In this document: positions 9,263 through 17,763 of the stretch, piece by piece
Numbering within the stretch: the first letter of the stretch is position 1
How the letters are laid out: every line of letters begins with the position of its first letter
Origin: Planctomycetota bacterium
Lineage (GTDB): Bacteria; Planctomycetota; Phycisphaerae; Phycisphaerales; SM1A02
Length of the DNA stretch: 46,962 nt
Assembly: GCA_022568135.1 (NCBI GenBank)
Contig: JADFFQ010000028.1
Span: 1-46,962 of the forward strand
Direction of reading: 5' to 3'
Notes under the pieces: model-generated
What the model saw: the letters and a program-made list of their open reading frames with translations, nothing else
Databases searched by the model: none
What the model was told of the DNA's origin: nothing
Position numbers and translations under genes: made by a program

Positions 9263-9420
9263 CCCCCGGCAGAGCCGGGGGCTATGGGAGGTGCTTTGCG
9301 CCGGTTGCGATCGCCGGGTGTATGCACGGGTCCACCGGGTTGACACAACCCGGCTCGCTTCCAGGTGCCGCCGTGGAGTGAGCCGGCCCGTGTCGGGCCG
9401 GTGGATGTGCGATGTCGCAC
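9263..9420. repeat. Row of four perfect short hairpins downstream of rpoD
   Basis: Four perfect inverted repeats follow in 158 bp. They are CCCCCGGC-AGA-GCCGGGGG (9263-9281), CCGGGTTG-ACA-CAACCCGG (9335-9353), CCGGCCCG-TGT-CGGGCCGG (9383-9401) and GTGCGA-TG-TCGCAC (9407-9420). The first three each have 8-bp stems and a 3-base loop. None is followed by a T-tract, so they are not standard Rho-independent terminators. They could be Rho-dependent or bidirectional transcription barriers, RNA-stabilising elements, or REP-like repeats. The remainder of the 9105-9512 gap shows no gene. Confidence 0.7.
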
Positions 9421-9512
9421 GACCGTATCGGTGCGCGGTGGGTGGGTTGGGGGCTGAGCGTGGTGGCCACGATGCGGTACACTTTGGGGCACACCGGTAG
9501 GAGGTACTCGTG

Positions 9513-9914
9513 ATGGCCAAGGGGGCGATGATGTCGGACTTCTCGATCAGCCTGCCGGATCGGCCGGGCGAGCTGGCGCGGCTGGCGTCGATGCTGCGGG
9601 AGGCAGAGGTGAACCTGGTCGGGCTGTGGGGCTACGGCGCGGGCCAAGGCAAGGCCAGGTTCTATTGCGTGCCGGAGACAGCCGAGCAGTTCCGCAACTT
9701 CGCCCACTCCGCGGGACTTGAGGTCGAGGAAGGCAGGACGTTTTATCTCACCGGGGCCAACCACCCCGGCTCGCTCACCGAGTGGCTGGACAAGATCGCC
9801 TCGGCGGGCATCAACCTCCACGCGATCCAGGCAGTCCAGATGCATGGCGAGTTCGGTTGCTTCATCTGGGCCGATTCAGAGGATTGGGACGCCCTGGCCA
9901 GGCTGCTGACGTAG
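9513..9914 (+). CDS. Tandem ACT-domain protein
   Basis: AGGAGG at 9499-9504 places the start at the ATG at 9513 (8-base spacing) rather than the adjacent GTG at 9510. The 133-residue protein is two ACT modules. The first begins SDFSISLPDRPGELARLASM and carries the PGEL turn. The second covers TGANHPGSLTEWLDKIASAG, with a matching HPGSL turn, and GINLHAIQAVQM. ACT domains bind small ligands, usually amino acids, and stand-alone pairs like this are thought to be allosteric sensors. The partner is not evident, since the neighbours are rpoD and an ABC operon. It is a single gene by spacing. Confidence 0.85.
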   Translation: MAKGAMMSDFSISLPDRPGELARLASMLREAEVNLVGLWGYGAGQGKARFYCVPETAEQFRNFAHSAGLEVEEGRTFYLTGANHPGSLTEWLDKIASAGINLHAIQAVQMHGEFGCFIWADSEDWDALARLLT

Positions 9915-10106
9915 CAGCGCCGGTGATCCGGCGGCCGGAAATCCGTCTCGAACGCCGCGAGACTTGCCACCCAGGAGGTTCCGCGGCTCGTTGGGCCGCG
10001 GCTGCCAGGACGAACCCATCCTGGCGGTGATCGGTAATGTGATATGCTTGCGGCCTTTGGGGAACAGGGCGCAGCATTCAGAAGCGATGCCAGAGTCCAT
10101 TGCACG

Positions 10107-10859
10107 ATGACCGAGAAACCAAGAAGCGACCAGTCCAAGCCGGCGATGATCGAGGCGATCGGTCTCACCAAGCACTTTGGCGACTTCGCCGCGGTGGCGG
10201 ACATTTCGTTCAGCATTCCGCAGGGGCAGGTCGCCGCGTTTCTCGGGCCCAATGGAGCCGGCAAGAGCACCACCATGCGATTGCTCACCGGCTACCTTGC
10301 CCCCTCGGGGGGAGTGGCCCGAATCGCCGGGCACGACATGGCAAGCGACCGGCTGGCCGGGGCGGCGAGGCTGGGATATCTACCAGAGAACGGGCCGCTC
10401 TACGACGACATGACGCCGCGAGCGCTGTTGGAATTCTTTGCCCAGGCCCGTGGCCTGGGGGCGTCGCGCCGCAAGCAGCGGATCGACGCGGTGATCGATC
10501 AGTGCGCCATCGGCAGCGTGATCGGCAAGGCGACCGGAAAGCTCTCACGCGGCTACCGCCAGCGGGTGGGCATGGCCCTGGCGCTGCTGCATGAGCCGGA
10601 CGTGCTGATCCTGGACGAGCCGACCGCCGGGCTTGACCCCAATCAGATCCGCGAGGTGCGCGAGACCATCCGCCGGCTCGGGCGAAGAAAGACGATCCTG
10701 CTGTCGACGCACATTCTCCAGGAGGTCGAGGCGATGGCCGATCGCCTGCTGTTTATCAATGAAGGTCGGCTCGTGTATGACGGCACCGTTGCCCAACTGA
10801 ACGAGCAAGGCAAGTCGCTCGACGAGCGCTTCGCGGAGTTGACCACGGCCGCAGCATGA
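10107..10859 (+). CDS. ABC transporter ATP-binding protein, GldA-like
   Basis: This 250-residue ATPase has Walker A (GPNGAGKST, about residues 47-55), the signature LSRGYRQRVGMALALL, Walker B VLILDEPTAGLDPNQ, and the switch His in STHIL. It belongs to the ABC-2 type (CcmA/GldA-like) class. The ATG at 10107 is preferred because the open frame upstream lacks homology; no strong Shine-Dalgarno is visible. It is the first of three tightly ordered genes, with a GldF-GldG fusion and a DUF4340 protein following. Together they form the transport unit known from gliding bacteria but widespread in non-gliders. The substrate is unknown. Confidence 0.9.
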   Translation: MTEKPRSDQSKPAMIEAIGLTKHFGDFAAVADISFSIPQGQVAAFLGPNGAGKSTTMRLLTGYLAPSGGVARIAGHDMASDRLAGAARLGYLPENGPLYDDMTPRALLEFFAQARGLGASRRKQRIDAVIDQCAIGSVIGKATGKLSRGYRQRVGMALALLHEPDVLILDEPTAGLDPNQIREVRETIRRLGRRKTILLSTHILQEVEAMADRLLFINEGRLVYDGTVAQLNEQGKSLDERFAELTTAAA

Positions 10860-10929
10860 CCAACAAGACACGGGCACGCACGACACCCCATCGCCTCATG
10901 TGCGGCTGCGGGCGGGCTGAGGATTGAAG

Positions 10930-13635
10930 ATGAACGGACATATTCTCATTGCGATCTTCAAGCGGAACTTCGTGAGTTACTTCAGCAGCCCGATCGGGTA
11001 TGTGTTCATTTGCGCGTTCGTGCTGCTCAGTGCATTTGCTGCGTTCTGGCCGAACGAGTTCTTCAACGCGAACCTCGCCAATCTCGGTCAGCTCAACAAG
11101 AGCCTGCCGTGGATCATGCTGGTGTTCATCCCGGCCGTCACGATGAGCATCTGGGCTCAGGAAAGGCAGCAAGGCACCGACGAGCTGCTGCTGACGCTGC
11201 CCGCATCCGACCTGGACGTCGTGATCGGGAAGTACCTGGCCGCGCTGGCGATCTTCACCGTCTCATTACTGTTTTCGCTGTCGAACATCATCGTGCTGAT
11301 CGGTCTGGGCAAGCCCGACCTCGGGTTGCTCGCGGCGAACTACGTTGGGTATTGGTACGTCGGCGCAGCGATGTTGTCGGTGGGGATGGTGGCGTCGTTT
11401 CTGACCAAGAACCTGACCGTCAGCTTCGTCCTTGCGGTGGCCTTTAACGTGCCGCTGGTCTTTGCCGCCTTCGCCGACGTGATCCTTGGCCGCGAGACCG
11501 CCTTGGTCATCAAGAGTTTCAGTATTGCCGAGCAGTTCAGCGACTTCGGCCGCGGCGTGATCACGCTTTCAGGCGTGGTATTCTTCGGCTCGATCGTGGC
11601 GGTCATGCTCTACCTGAGTATGGCGCTGATCGGACGGAGGCACTGGACCAGCCGACGCCAAGGGATGCCCATGCCAGGCCACCTCGCCGTGCGCAGCGTG
11701 TCGCTGGCAGCCGTCGCCATCGGTCTCAACGTCCTGGGCTCCCGCTTCGACCGGCGGCTTGATATCACCAGCGAAAGGCTCAGCTCGCTGAGTCCCCACA
11801 CCCGCGAGCTACTCACACCGCTTCGCCGCGACCGACCGGTGTACATCGAAGCCTACATCAGCTCCGATGTTCCACAGCAATACGTTCAGACACGGTTCAA
11901 CCTCCTCTCAATGCTGCGAGAGGTCGATTCGATCGGCGGCGACGGCGTCATCGTGCGCATCAACGACACCGAACACTACAGCACCGAAGCCGCGGAAGCC
12001 CAAGAGCAATTCGGAATAACCGCTCGACCGGTCGGGGCGACGGCCGGCGGTCGGCTGGGCGTAGAAGACATATTCCTGGGTGTCGCCTTCATGTGCGGCC
12101 TGGACAAGGTGGTCGTGCCGTTCGTTGATCGCGGCCTGCCGGTGGAGTACGAAGTTGTCCGGTCGATCGCCACGGTCAGCCAGCAACGGCGAAAGAAGAT
12201 CGGCGTGCTCATGACCGATGCAAGGCTTTACGGCGGATTCGATATTCAGACGATGACCAGTCGGCCGAACCAGCCGATCATCGACGAACTGGAGAAGCAA
12301 TACGAGGTTGTGACAGTCAACCCCGCCGGTCCGATCACCGAGCGATATGATGCGTTGCTCGCGGTGCAGCCGTCGTCGCTGCCGCCAGCGCAGCTCGACA
12401 ACTTCCTCGACGCTGTGCGGAGCGGCCAGCCTACGGCGATCTTCGAGGACCCGTTCCCGTTCCTCGATAGCAATGTCCCCGCCACCAGCCAGCCGCGGCG
12501 GTCTCCCGGCGGCAACAATCCGTTCATGCAACGCCAGCCCCCGGAGCCCAAGGGCGATATCAGCGAGCTTTGGTCGTTGCTTGGAGTCGAGTTCCGCGAT
12601 CGCGAAGTCGTCTGGGACACGTACAACCCCTACCCGAAACTGGTGGAGGTGCCGCCTGAGTTCGTATTTGTCGGCGCGGGCTCCGGAGCCGAGGAGCCCT
12701 TCAACCAAACCGGTTCAATCACCAGCGGGCTGCAACAGGTGTTGCTGGTATTCCCCGGGGCGATTGAGCCGCAGATCGGATCGACATTGACCTTCGCTCC
12801 GCTGCTGCGGGCCGGCGCGCAGACGGGTGTGATTGCGTTTGATGAGATTCTCCAGCGCAGCTTCTTCGGACCAGCCGGGCTGAATCCCAATCGGCGATTC
12901 CGGCCGACCCACGACTCCTATGTCCTGGCCGCACACATTCAGGGTCAGCTTCCCGTGGATTCCCCGACCCCGCCCCAGGAGACCGCTTCGGACGTCGAGA
13001 AGCCGGGCAAGCCGAACGAAGTGAACGTGGTGCTGGTGGCCGACATTGACGTGCTCTACTCCGTCTTTTTCGCGCTGCGGGCCCGCGGTGAGCAACCCGA
13101 GGCATTGAACCTCAACCTGGACAATGTCACCTTCGTTCTCAACGTGCTCGACGAGCTCGCCGGTGATGACCGGTTCATCGAGATCCGCAAACGACGCCCC
13201 GTTCACCGCACGCTCACCGCCGTCGAGATGAGAACGGAACAGGCCACGCAGATCGCCAACGCGGAGCGCGAGCGATTCATTCGGGAGTTTGAGGCCAGCC
13301 GAGCCCAGGAGCAGCGCAAGCTTCAGGAGAGGATCGACGAGCTGCAACAGCGCGAAGGTATCGACTCGCAGCAGATGGTCCTCGAGATCGCCACAGCTCA
13401 GCAGGTGGGACAGAGGCGCCTTGACGCGGCGATCGAGCAGTTGGAGGCCGAGCGGGACCGGAAGCTGGAAGTGATCGAGCGCGAGCTGGTTCAAGAAGTA
13501 AGGCGCGTCGAGAGAACCTTCAAGTTGGAGGCCGTCGCCTTGCCCCCGATCCTCCCCCTGGCCGTGGCAATTGTCGTGTCCTTTCGGCGTCGCAAACTCG
13601 AACGCGTCGGTTTGCCGCAGGCGCGAAGGAAATAG
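10930..13635 (+). CDS. GldF-GldG type fusion: ABC-2 permease plus auxiliary domain
   Basis: GAGG 8 bases upstream supports the ATG at 10930 (901 residues). Residues 1-~240 are an ABC-2 permease: an N-terminal helix after FKRNFVSYFSSPIGYVF, the cytoplasmic SIWAQERQQGTDELLLTLP motif typical of GldF, and five further hydrophobic helices. Residues ~250-720 form the GldG-like auxiliary domain, opening with FDRRLDITSERLSSLSPHTR. Residues ~760-870 are a long charged coiled coil (FIREFEASRAQEQRKLQERI), followed by a last helix (PPILPLAVAIVVSF) and a basic tail. Elsewhere GldF and GldG are usually separate genes, so the fusion fixes their stoichiometry. Confidence 0.88.
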   Translation: MNGHILIAIFKRNFVSYFSSPIGYVFICAFVLLSAFAAFWPNEFFNANLANLGQLNKSLPWIMLVFIPAVTMSIWAQERQQGTDELLLTLPASDLDVVIGKYLAALAIFTVSLLFSLSNIIVLIGLGKPDLGLLAANYVGYWYVGAAMLSVGMVASFLTKNLTVSFVLAVAFNVPLVFAAFADVILGRETALVIKSFSIAEQFSDFGRGVITLSGVVFFGSIVAVMLYLSMALIGRRHWTSRRQGMPMPGHLAVRSVSLAAVAIGLNVLGSRFDRRLDITSERLSSLSPHTRELLTPLRRDRPVYIEAYISSDVPQQYVQTRFNLLSMLREVDSIGGDGVIVRINDTEHYSTEAAEAQEQFGITARPVGATAGGRLGVEDIFLGVAFMCGLDKVVVPFVDRGLPVEYEVVRSIATVSQQRRKKIGVLMTDARLYGGFDIQTMTSRPNQPIIDELEKQYEVVTVNPAGPITERYDALLAVQPSSLPPAQLDNFLDAVRSGQPTAIFEDPFPFLDSNVPATSQPRRSPGGNNPFMQRQPPEPKGDISELWSLLGVEFRDREVVWDTYNPYPKLVEVPPEFVFVGAGSGAEEPFNQTGSITSGLQQVLLVFPGAIEPQIGSTLTFAPLLRAGAQTGVIAFDEILQRSFFGPAGLNPNRRFRPTHDSYVLAAHIQGQLPVDSPTPPQETASDVEKPGKPNEVNVVLVADIDVLYSVFFALRARGEQPEALNLNLDNVTFVLNVLDELAGDDRFIEIRKRRPVHRTLTAVEMRTEQATQIANAERERFIREFEASRAQEQRKLQERIDELQQREGIDSQQMVLEIATAQQVGQRRLDAAIEQLEAERDRKLEVIERELVQEVRRVERTFKLEAVALPPILPLAVAIVVSFRRRKLERVGLPQARRK

Positions 13636-13687
13636 GGAATCATGACGATCACCAACGTTGCCCGGGTCAGGAGGTAGAGTCGAAATC

Positions 13688-15124
13688 ATGACCGAGACCG
13701 CAAAGACCGGGATCTTCGCGGCGTTCGCCGTGGCCTTCTTGCTGATCGCGTGGATTGCCCGCCCCGCCGTACCCGGCCGAGTGGCGCTAGACGACTCAGG
13801 CGAGCGGTTCTTCGCTCAGTTTGATCCACTGGAGGCGACGTCTCTGGAGATCGTCGACTTCGATGAGGAGACGGGCACTGCTCGTGCCTTCAAGGTCGCC
13901 CAAGTCAACGGGATCTGGTCGATCCCATCGCATGAGAACTACCCGGCCGATGCTGAGAAACAGCTTGCTGAAGCCGCTGCGAGCGTTGTTGACCTGATCA
14001 AAGGCCCCACCGCGAGCGACCGGGCGGCCGATCACGAGCTGTACGGCATGGTTGATCCGACCACGGCACAGGTCGGCTCGATCGGCGTCGGCACCCGTGT
14101 CAAACTCGAAAGCCACAGCGGCAGCACCCTGGCCGAGTTCATCATCGGCAAGACGGTCAAGGACAAGCCCGAGCTTCGCTACGTACGCGTGCCCCAGAGG
14201 GACCGCGTCTATACCGTCGCGGTCAACACGGACAAGCTCTCCACCAACTTCGAGGATTGGATTGAGCGAGACCTCCTTCAATTCAACCAACGCGAGCTCA
14301 TCGAGATCACCGTCAACGACTACTCGATCGACGAGTTCAACCAGCGAATCGTCCCGGGTGGTCTATTGCGCTTCAGCTATGACGAGACCGCCGGCACGTG
14401 GGGGCTACAAGGCGTCGGCGAGGATGAGCAGCTCCTGATCGAAAAGCTCGACGACATGAAGCAAGCGCTTGATGATCTCAAGATCATCGACGTGCACCGC
14501 AAGCCGGCGGGCCTGAGCGCCCAACTGCGGACCGAAGATCAGATGCACCTCGATTCCGAATCGGTGCGCTCCTTGCAAAGCCGCGGCTACTTCATCATCA
14601 ACGGCCGACTGCTCTCGAATCAGGGCGAAACGATCATTAGTACGAGCATTGGCGTGCAATACGCGCTGCGGTTCGGTGAGATCGCCCTCGGAGCAACAGC
14701 AACGAGCGATCTCTCTGGAACCGCCGATGAGACCGATGAGTCGTCAAGCGAAGCCAATCGGTACCTGTTCGTGACCGCAGATTTCAATCCTGATCTGATC
14801 CCGGACCCCCAGCTCGCCGAGCTTCCTGAGATTCCCGCAGCCACCCAGCCCCAGGGGTCGGCCCTCGAAGAAGCCATGCAAGAGGCCCGCGAAAGGGTCG
14901 ACCAGGAGAATCTGCGCAAGCAGGAGGAATATCAGGAGAGCCTGGACGCCGGCCGGGAGAAAGTCAGCCAGCTCAATGACCGGTTCGCAGATTGGTTTTA
15001 CGTCATTTCTGACAGCGTGTACAACAAGATCCGGTTGACGCGGGCCGATGTCGTCGCCCAGATCGACGAGGAAACGGCAGACGCCCCAACAACACAGCCG
15101 GGCGATGGCTCGGACGCGCAGTAG
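13688..15124 (+). CDS. DUF4340 domain protein of the GldA/F/G-type operon
   Basis: The 478-residue protein has one N-terminal membrane anchor (TGIFAAFAVAFLLIAWIARP) and a large soluble part. The part has the features of DUF4340: the FKVAQVNGIWSIPSHENYPA strand pair, then YVRVPQRDRVYTVAVNTDKL. A charged helical tail follows (EAMQEARERVDQENLRKQEE). AGGAGG lies 13 bases before the ATG at 13688, somewhat far. It ends the three-gene operon, 52 bp after the fusion permease. Proteins of this family regularly accompany GldG-type auxiliary proteins; their biochemical role is not known. Confidence 0.85.
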   Translation: MTETAKTGIFAAFAVAFLLIAWIARPAVPGRVALDDSGERFFAQFDPLEATSLEIVDFDEETGTARAFKVAQVNGIWSIPSHENYPADAEKQLAEAAASVVDLIKGPTASDRAADHELYGMVDPTTAQVGSIGVGTRVKLESHSGSTLAEFIIGKTVKDKPELRYVRVPQRDRVYTVAVNTDKLSTNFEDWIERDLLQFNQRELIEITVNDYSIDEFNQRIVPGGLLRFSYDETAGTWGLQGVGEDEQLLIEKLDDMKQALDDLKIIDVHRKPAGLSAQLRTEDQMHLDSESVRSLQSRGYFIINGRLLSNQGETIISTSIGVQYALRFGEIALGATATSDLSGTADETDESSSEANRYLFVTADFNPDLIPDPQLAELPEIPAATQPQGSALEEAMQEARERVDQENLRKQEEYQESLDAGREKVSQLNDRFADWFYVISDSVYNKIRLTRADVVAQIDEETADAPTTQPGDGSDAQ

Positions 15125-15175
15125 AGCGGGCCGCGTCGTGTCACTGCGGCCCCCCCTTCCGCCAGTGCCTCCGGC

Positions 15176-16471
15176 TTAGAGGCGATGTTCGGTCCATTGG
15201 CCGGCAACGCAGGTGGCGGCGATCGCCTCGCAGCCGCTGCCGAAGATGAACGCATCGAGCAAGGTATCTTCAGTCCAGTCGGCCAGGGTGGGCGCGTTGA
15301 GGTCAAGCGCGACGAGATCGGCGGCGTAACCGGGCTCGATCCGGCCGGCCCGGATGCCAAGGGCACGGGCTCCGTTTATCGTCGCGATTCTCCAAAGCTT
15401 GCGTGCGCAGGCGCCTGACTCATCGACGCACACGCCTCGGCTGCGAGTCGCCAAACGTTGGATGTACTCCAGCCAGCGCATCTCCTCGGTGAAGCAGATT
15501 CTTGCATTTGAGTCGGTGCCGAGACAGATGCAGCCGTTGCTATGGAGAATCCGCGGAAGATCGGGGATGCCGTCGCCAAGGTTGGCTTCGGTGAGCGGGC
15601 AGATGCAGACATTTCCTCCGGCCTCGAGCAGCGCCTGCATGTCGGGGGCCGCGGTCTGTGTACAGTGCACCGCGGTGAAACGAGGATTGATACTGAGGCG
15701 ATCGTTGATCAGGGCCATCGGCCGCAAGCCATGAGCAGCGACACAATCGTCGATCTCCTTGGATTGCTCCTCGATATGCATGTGAAACACGAGGTCGCGG
15801 CGACTCGCCTCATCCTCAAGGGCAGCGATATCGTCGATGGAAACGGCCCGGATCGAGTGGGCGGCGACGCCCAGGGATTGCGTCGGGGGATCGACGATGT
15901 CGCCAAGGCGGTCCATCTGCTGCCAGTACTCGTCAACGGACCCGCAACGGAAGCGGAGCTGACCTTGGGCAAGTGGCTGATCGATCCCGCCGCGGTTGTA
16001 ATAGGAGTTTAGCAAGACGATTCGAACGCCGGCATCAGCCGCAGCACGCAGCACGATTTCATCGAAGCCGTAACCGTCGCAACTTGCGTCGTGGTGAAAA
16101 TAGTGGAACTCCCCCACCGTCGTGACGCCTGCTGCGAGCATTTCGCCGAAGGCTTGTCTGGACAGTTGGTAGAAGGTGTCGGCGTCCATCTGTTGAACCA
16201 GCTCGTACATCGTCTCGCGCCACGACCAGAACGAGCCCGCCTGTCGGCTGAACCGCTCGCCGTGGCCGCGCAGGCCGCGTTGGAACGCGTGGGAATGGGC
16301 GTTGATCATTCCCGGAAGCACTGCCCGGTTCGGCAGCTTGCGCGCGGCTGAATGTAGCTCCCGGCCGAGTCGGCCGATGCAGCCGTCAGGCTCGATAGCG
16401 ATCTGCACGCCGTGCTCGAAACCCTCTCCGGTCCAGGTGAGGTCCGCCTCGATGATCTGCCGTGTACTCAT
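15176..16471 (-). CDS. hutF: Formimidoylglutamate deiminase (HutF-like amidohydrolase)
   Basis: This 431-residue metal-dependent amidohydrolase has the zinc ligands His59 and His61 in GMINAHSHAFQRGLRG and the HutF-type signature FWSWRETMYELVQQMDADTF. EFHYFHHDASCDGYGF, HMHIEEQSKEIDDCVAAHG, VHCTQTAAPD and GTDSNARICFTEEMR complete the usual metal and substrate sites. HutF converts N-formimidoyl-L-glutamate to N-formyl-L-glutamate and ammonia in the five-step histidine degradation route. No other hut gene is visible in the window. It follows the M20 deacylase gene by 6 bp, so the two are probably cotranscribed. A related guanine- or adenosine-type deaminase is less likely given the HutF-specific segments. 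Confidence 0.82.
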   Translation of the reverse strand: MSTRQIIEADLTWTGEGFEHGVQIAIEPDGCIGRLGRELHSAARKLPNRAVLPGMINAHSHAFQRGLRGHGERFSRQAGSFWSWRETMYELVQQMDADTFYQLSRQAFGEMLAAGVTTVGEFHYFHHDASCDGYGFDEIVLRAAADAGVRIVLLNSYYNRGGIDQPLAQGQLRFRCGSVDEYWQQMDRLGDIVDPPTQSLGVAAHSIRAVSIDDIAALEDEASRRDLVFHMHIEEQSKEIDDCVAAHGLRPMALINDRLSINPRFTAVHCTQTAAPDMQALLEAGGNVCICPLTEANLGDGIPDLPRILHSNGCICLGTDSNARICFTEEMRWLEYIQRLATRSRGVCVDESGACARKLWRIATINGARALGIRAGRIEPGYAADLVALDLNAPTLADWTEDTLLDAFIFGSGCEAIAATCVAGQWTEHRL

Positions 16472-16477
16472 CGGAGG

Positions 16478-17635
16478 CTACGACATGCAGAAGCGCTCAA
16501 CGAGCCGCTCGATGATCGAGCGTGCCCGGTTGAACTCATCAATGGGAACGTACTCATTGGGCCGGTGCGCGACTTCGATCGAGCCCGGCCCGAACAATAC
16601 ACACTGCAAGCCCATCGCTTGCAGCACGCCGGCATCGCTGGCATACGACACCGCGTAGCTTTGCGTCTGACCGAGCAGTCCACTCAGGGCCGCGTAGATC
16701 GGGGCGGTCTCCTCCAGCAACATCGGTGGATTGACATTGAGAACTTCCATGTTGATGTTACCGTGCGGATCACTCTTAGCGACGGTATCCTTGATCCATT
16801 CGATCATCGCTTGGGGGTTCATGCCAGGCAATGGACGTATCCCCAAGTCCACAACGCATCGGTCGGGGACGATGTTGATCGCGGTTCCGCCGGAAATCTG
16901 CGCCACGTTGAGCACGGGAAAGGGAACCTCTCGGAAGAACCTGCCTGAATCAATCCGCTGCTGCTTGAACTGTACGGCCAGCTTGGACAGCGATCGAACC
17001 ACGGCCGCGGCGGCCTCGATCGCGTTGACGCCGAGATGGGGCGAGCCGCTGTGAGCCGCTTTGCCGCGAACGGTAATTCGCATGGTGAGGTGTCCCTTGT
17101 GCATCCTCACCGCCCGCAGCGAGGTCGGCTCGCCCACGAGAACGTTGGGCGGCAGCGGCTGATCGCTCGGCCGGGTGTCCGCGAAGCGCTGCGCCCCCAA
17201 CGACCCCAACTCCTCGTCATAGGTGAACAAAAGCACCAGCGGATGGGTCAGGCGATCGACATCCACGCAAGCGAAGACGTTCATCGCCAAGGCAACGGAG
17301 CCCTTCATGTCGCAGGCGCCGCGGCCGACGTAGGTTTCGTTGAGCTCAGTCAGGGTAAAGGGGTCGCTGTTCCATCCATCTTCCGCCGCCGGGACCACAT
17401 CCAGATGGCCGCAGAGCACAAGCCCGCCGGTGTCATCCCCGGCCCCATCGACGTCCGTCGCAACAACGACGTTCACCTTTGAGCCGTCCTCGCTCAGATT
17501 GCGGGTGATTGCGACGTTCGGCCGGTCGAGATATTCGCAGACAAAGTCGGCGATCGGCAGATTGCTCTTGGTGCTGGTGGAGTCGAAGGCCACCAGCCTG
17601 CTGAGCAGATCTTTGTCGCAAAGCGCCTCGGCCAC
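16478..17635 (-). CDS. M20 family deacylase, ArgE/DapE-like
   Basis: This 385-residue zinc hydrolase shows the complete M20 centre: His77 and Asp79 in LCGHLDVVP, bridging Asp109 in GRGACDMKG, the catalytic Glu pair at 141-142 in YDEELGSLGA, Glu169 in VGEPTSLRAV, and the final His in EVAHRPNEYVP. The lid/dimerisation domain begins near HKGHLTMRITVRGKAAHSG. Best overall resemblance is to acetylornithine deacetylase, which removes an acyl group from an N-acyl amino acid. The start is a GTG preceded by a run of G. Its 6-bp linkage to a HutF-like gene raises the possibility that it acts on N-formylglutamate rather than acetylornithine; this is inference only. Confidence 0.85.
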   Translation of the reverse strand: MAEALCDKDLLSRLVAFDSTSTKSNLPIADFVCEYLDRPNVAITRNLSEDGSKVNVVVATDVDGAGDDTGGLVLCGHLDVVPAAEDGWNSDPFTLTELNETYVGRGACDMKGSVALAMNVFACVDVDRLTHPLVLLFTYDEELGSLGAQRFADTRPSDQPLPPNVLVGEPTSLRAVRMHKGHLTMRITVRGKAAHSGSPHLGVNAIEAAAAVVRSLSKLAVQFKQQRIDSGRFFREVPFPVLNVAQISGGTAINIVPDRCVVDLGIRPLPGMNPQAMIEWIKDTVAKSDPHGNINMEVLNVNPPMLLEETAPIYAALSGLLGQTQSYAVSYASDAGVLQAMGLQCVLFGPGSIEVAHRPNEYVPIDEFNRARSIIERLVERFCMS

Positions 17636-17763
17636 GGTCCCCCCATCCTACCCAACGGCGTCTACTTCTGCGCCGGCCCTACAGTTCGCGCCGGCTTTCA
17701 ACAGTGCCCGGCCGCGGGTAGCATCCCGGCGAAGCACATTCCTACGCCCCAGGAGATTCACAC

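Noticed and set aside
9263..9420. The hairpin row considered as a CRISPR-like array
   Set aside because: The stems differ in sequence, the spacing is irregular and no cas gene is nearby.
12715..13689. A 324-codon minus-strand frame inside the GldF-GldG fusion gene
   Set aside because: It is antisense to well-supported coding sequence with a membrane anchor and coiled coil, and the reverse reading has no motif.
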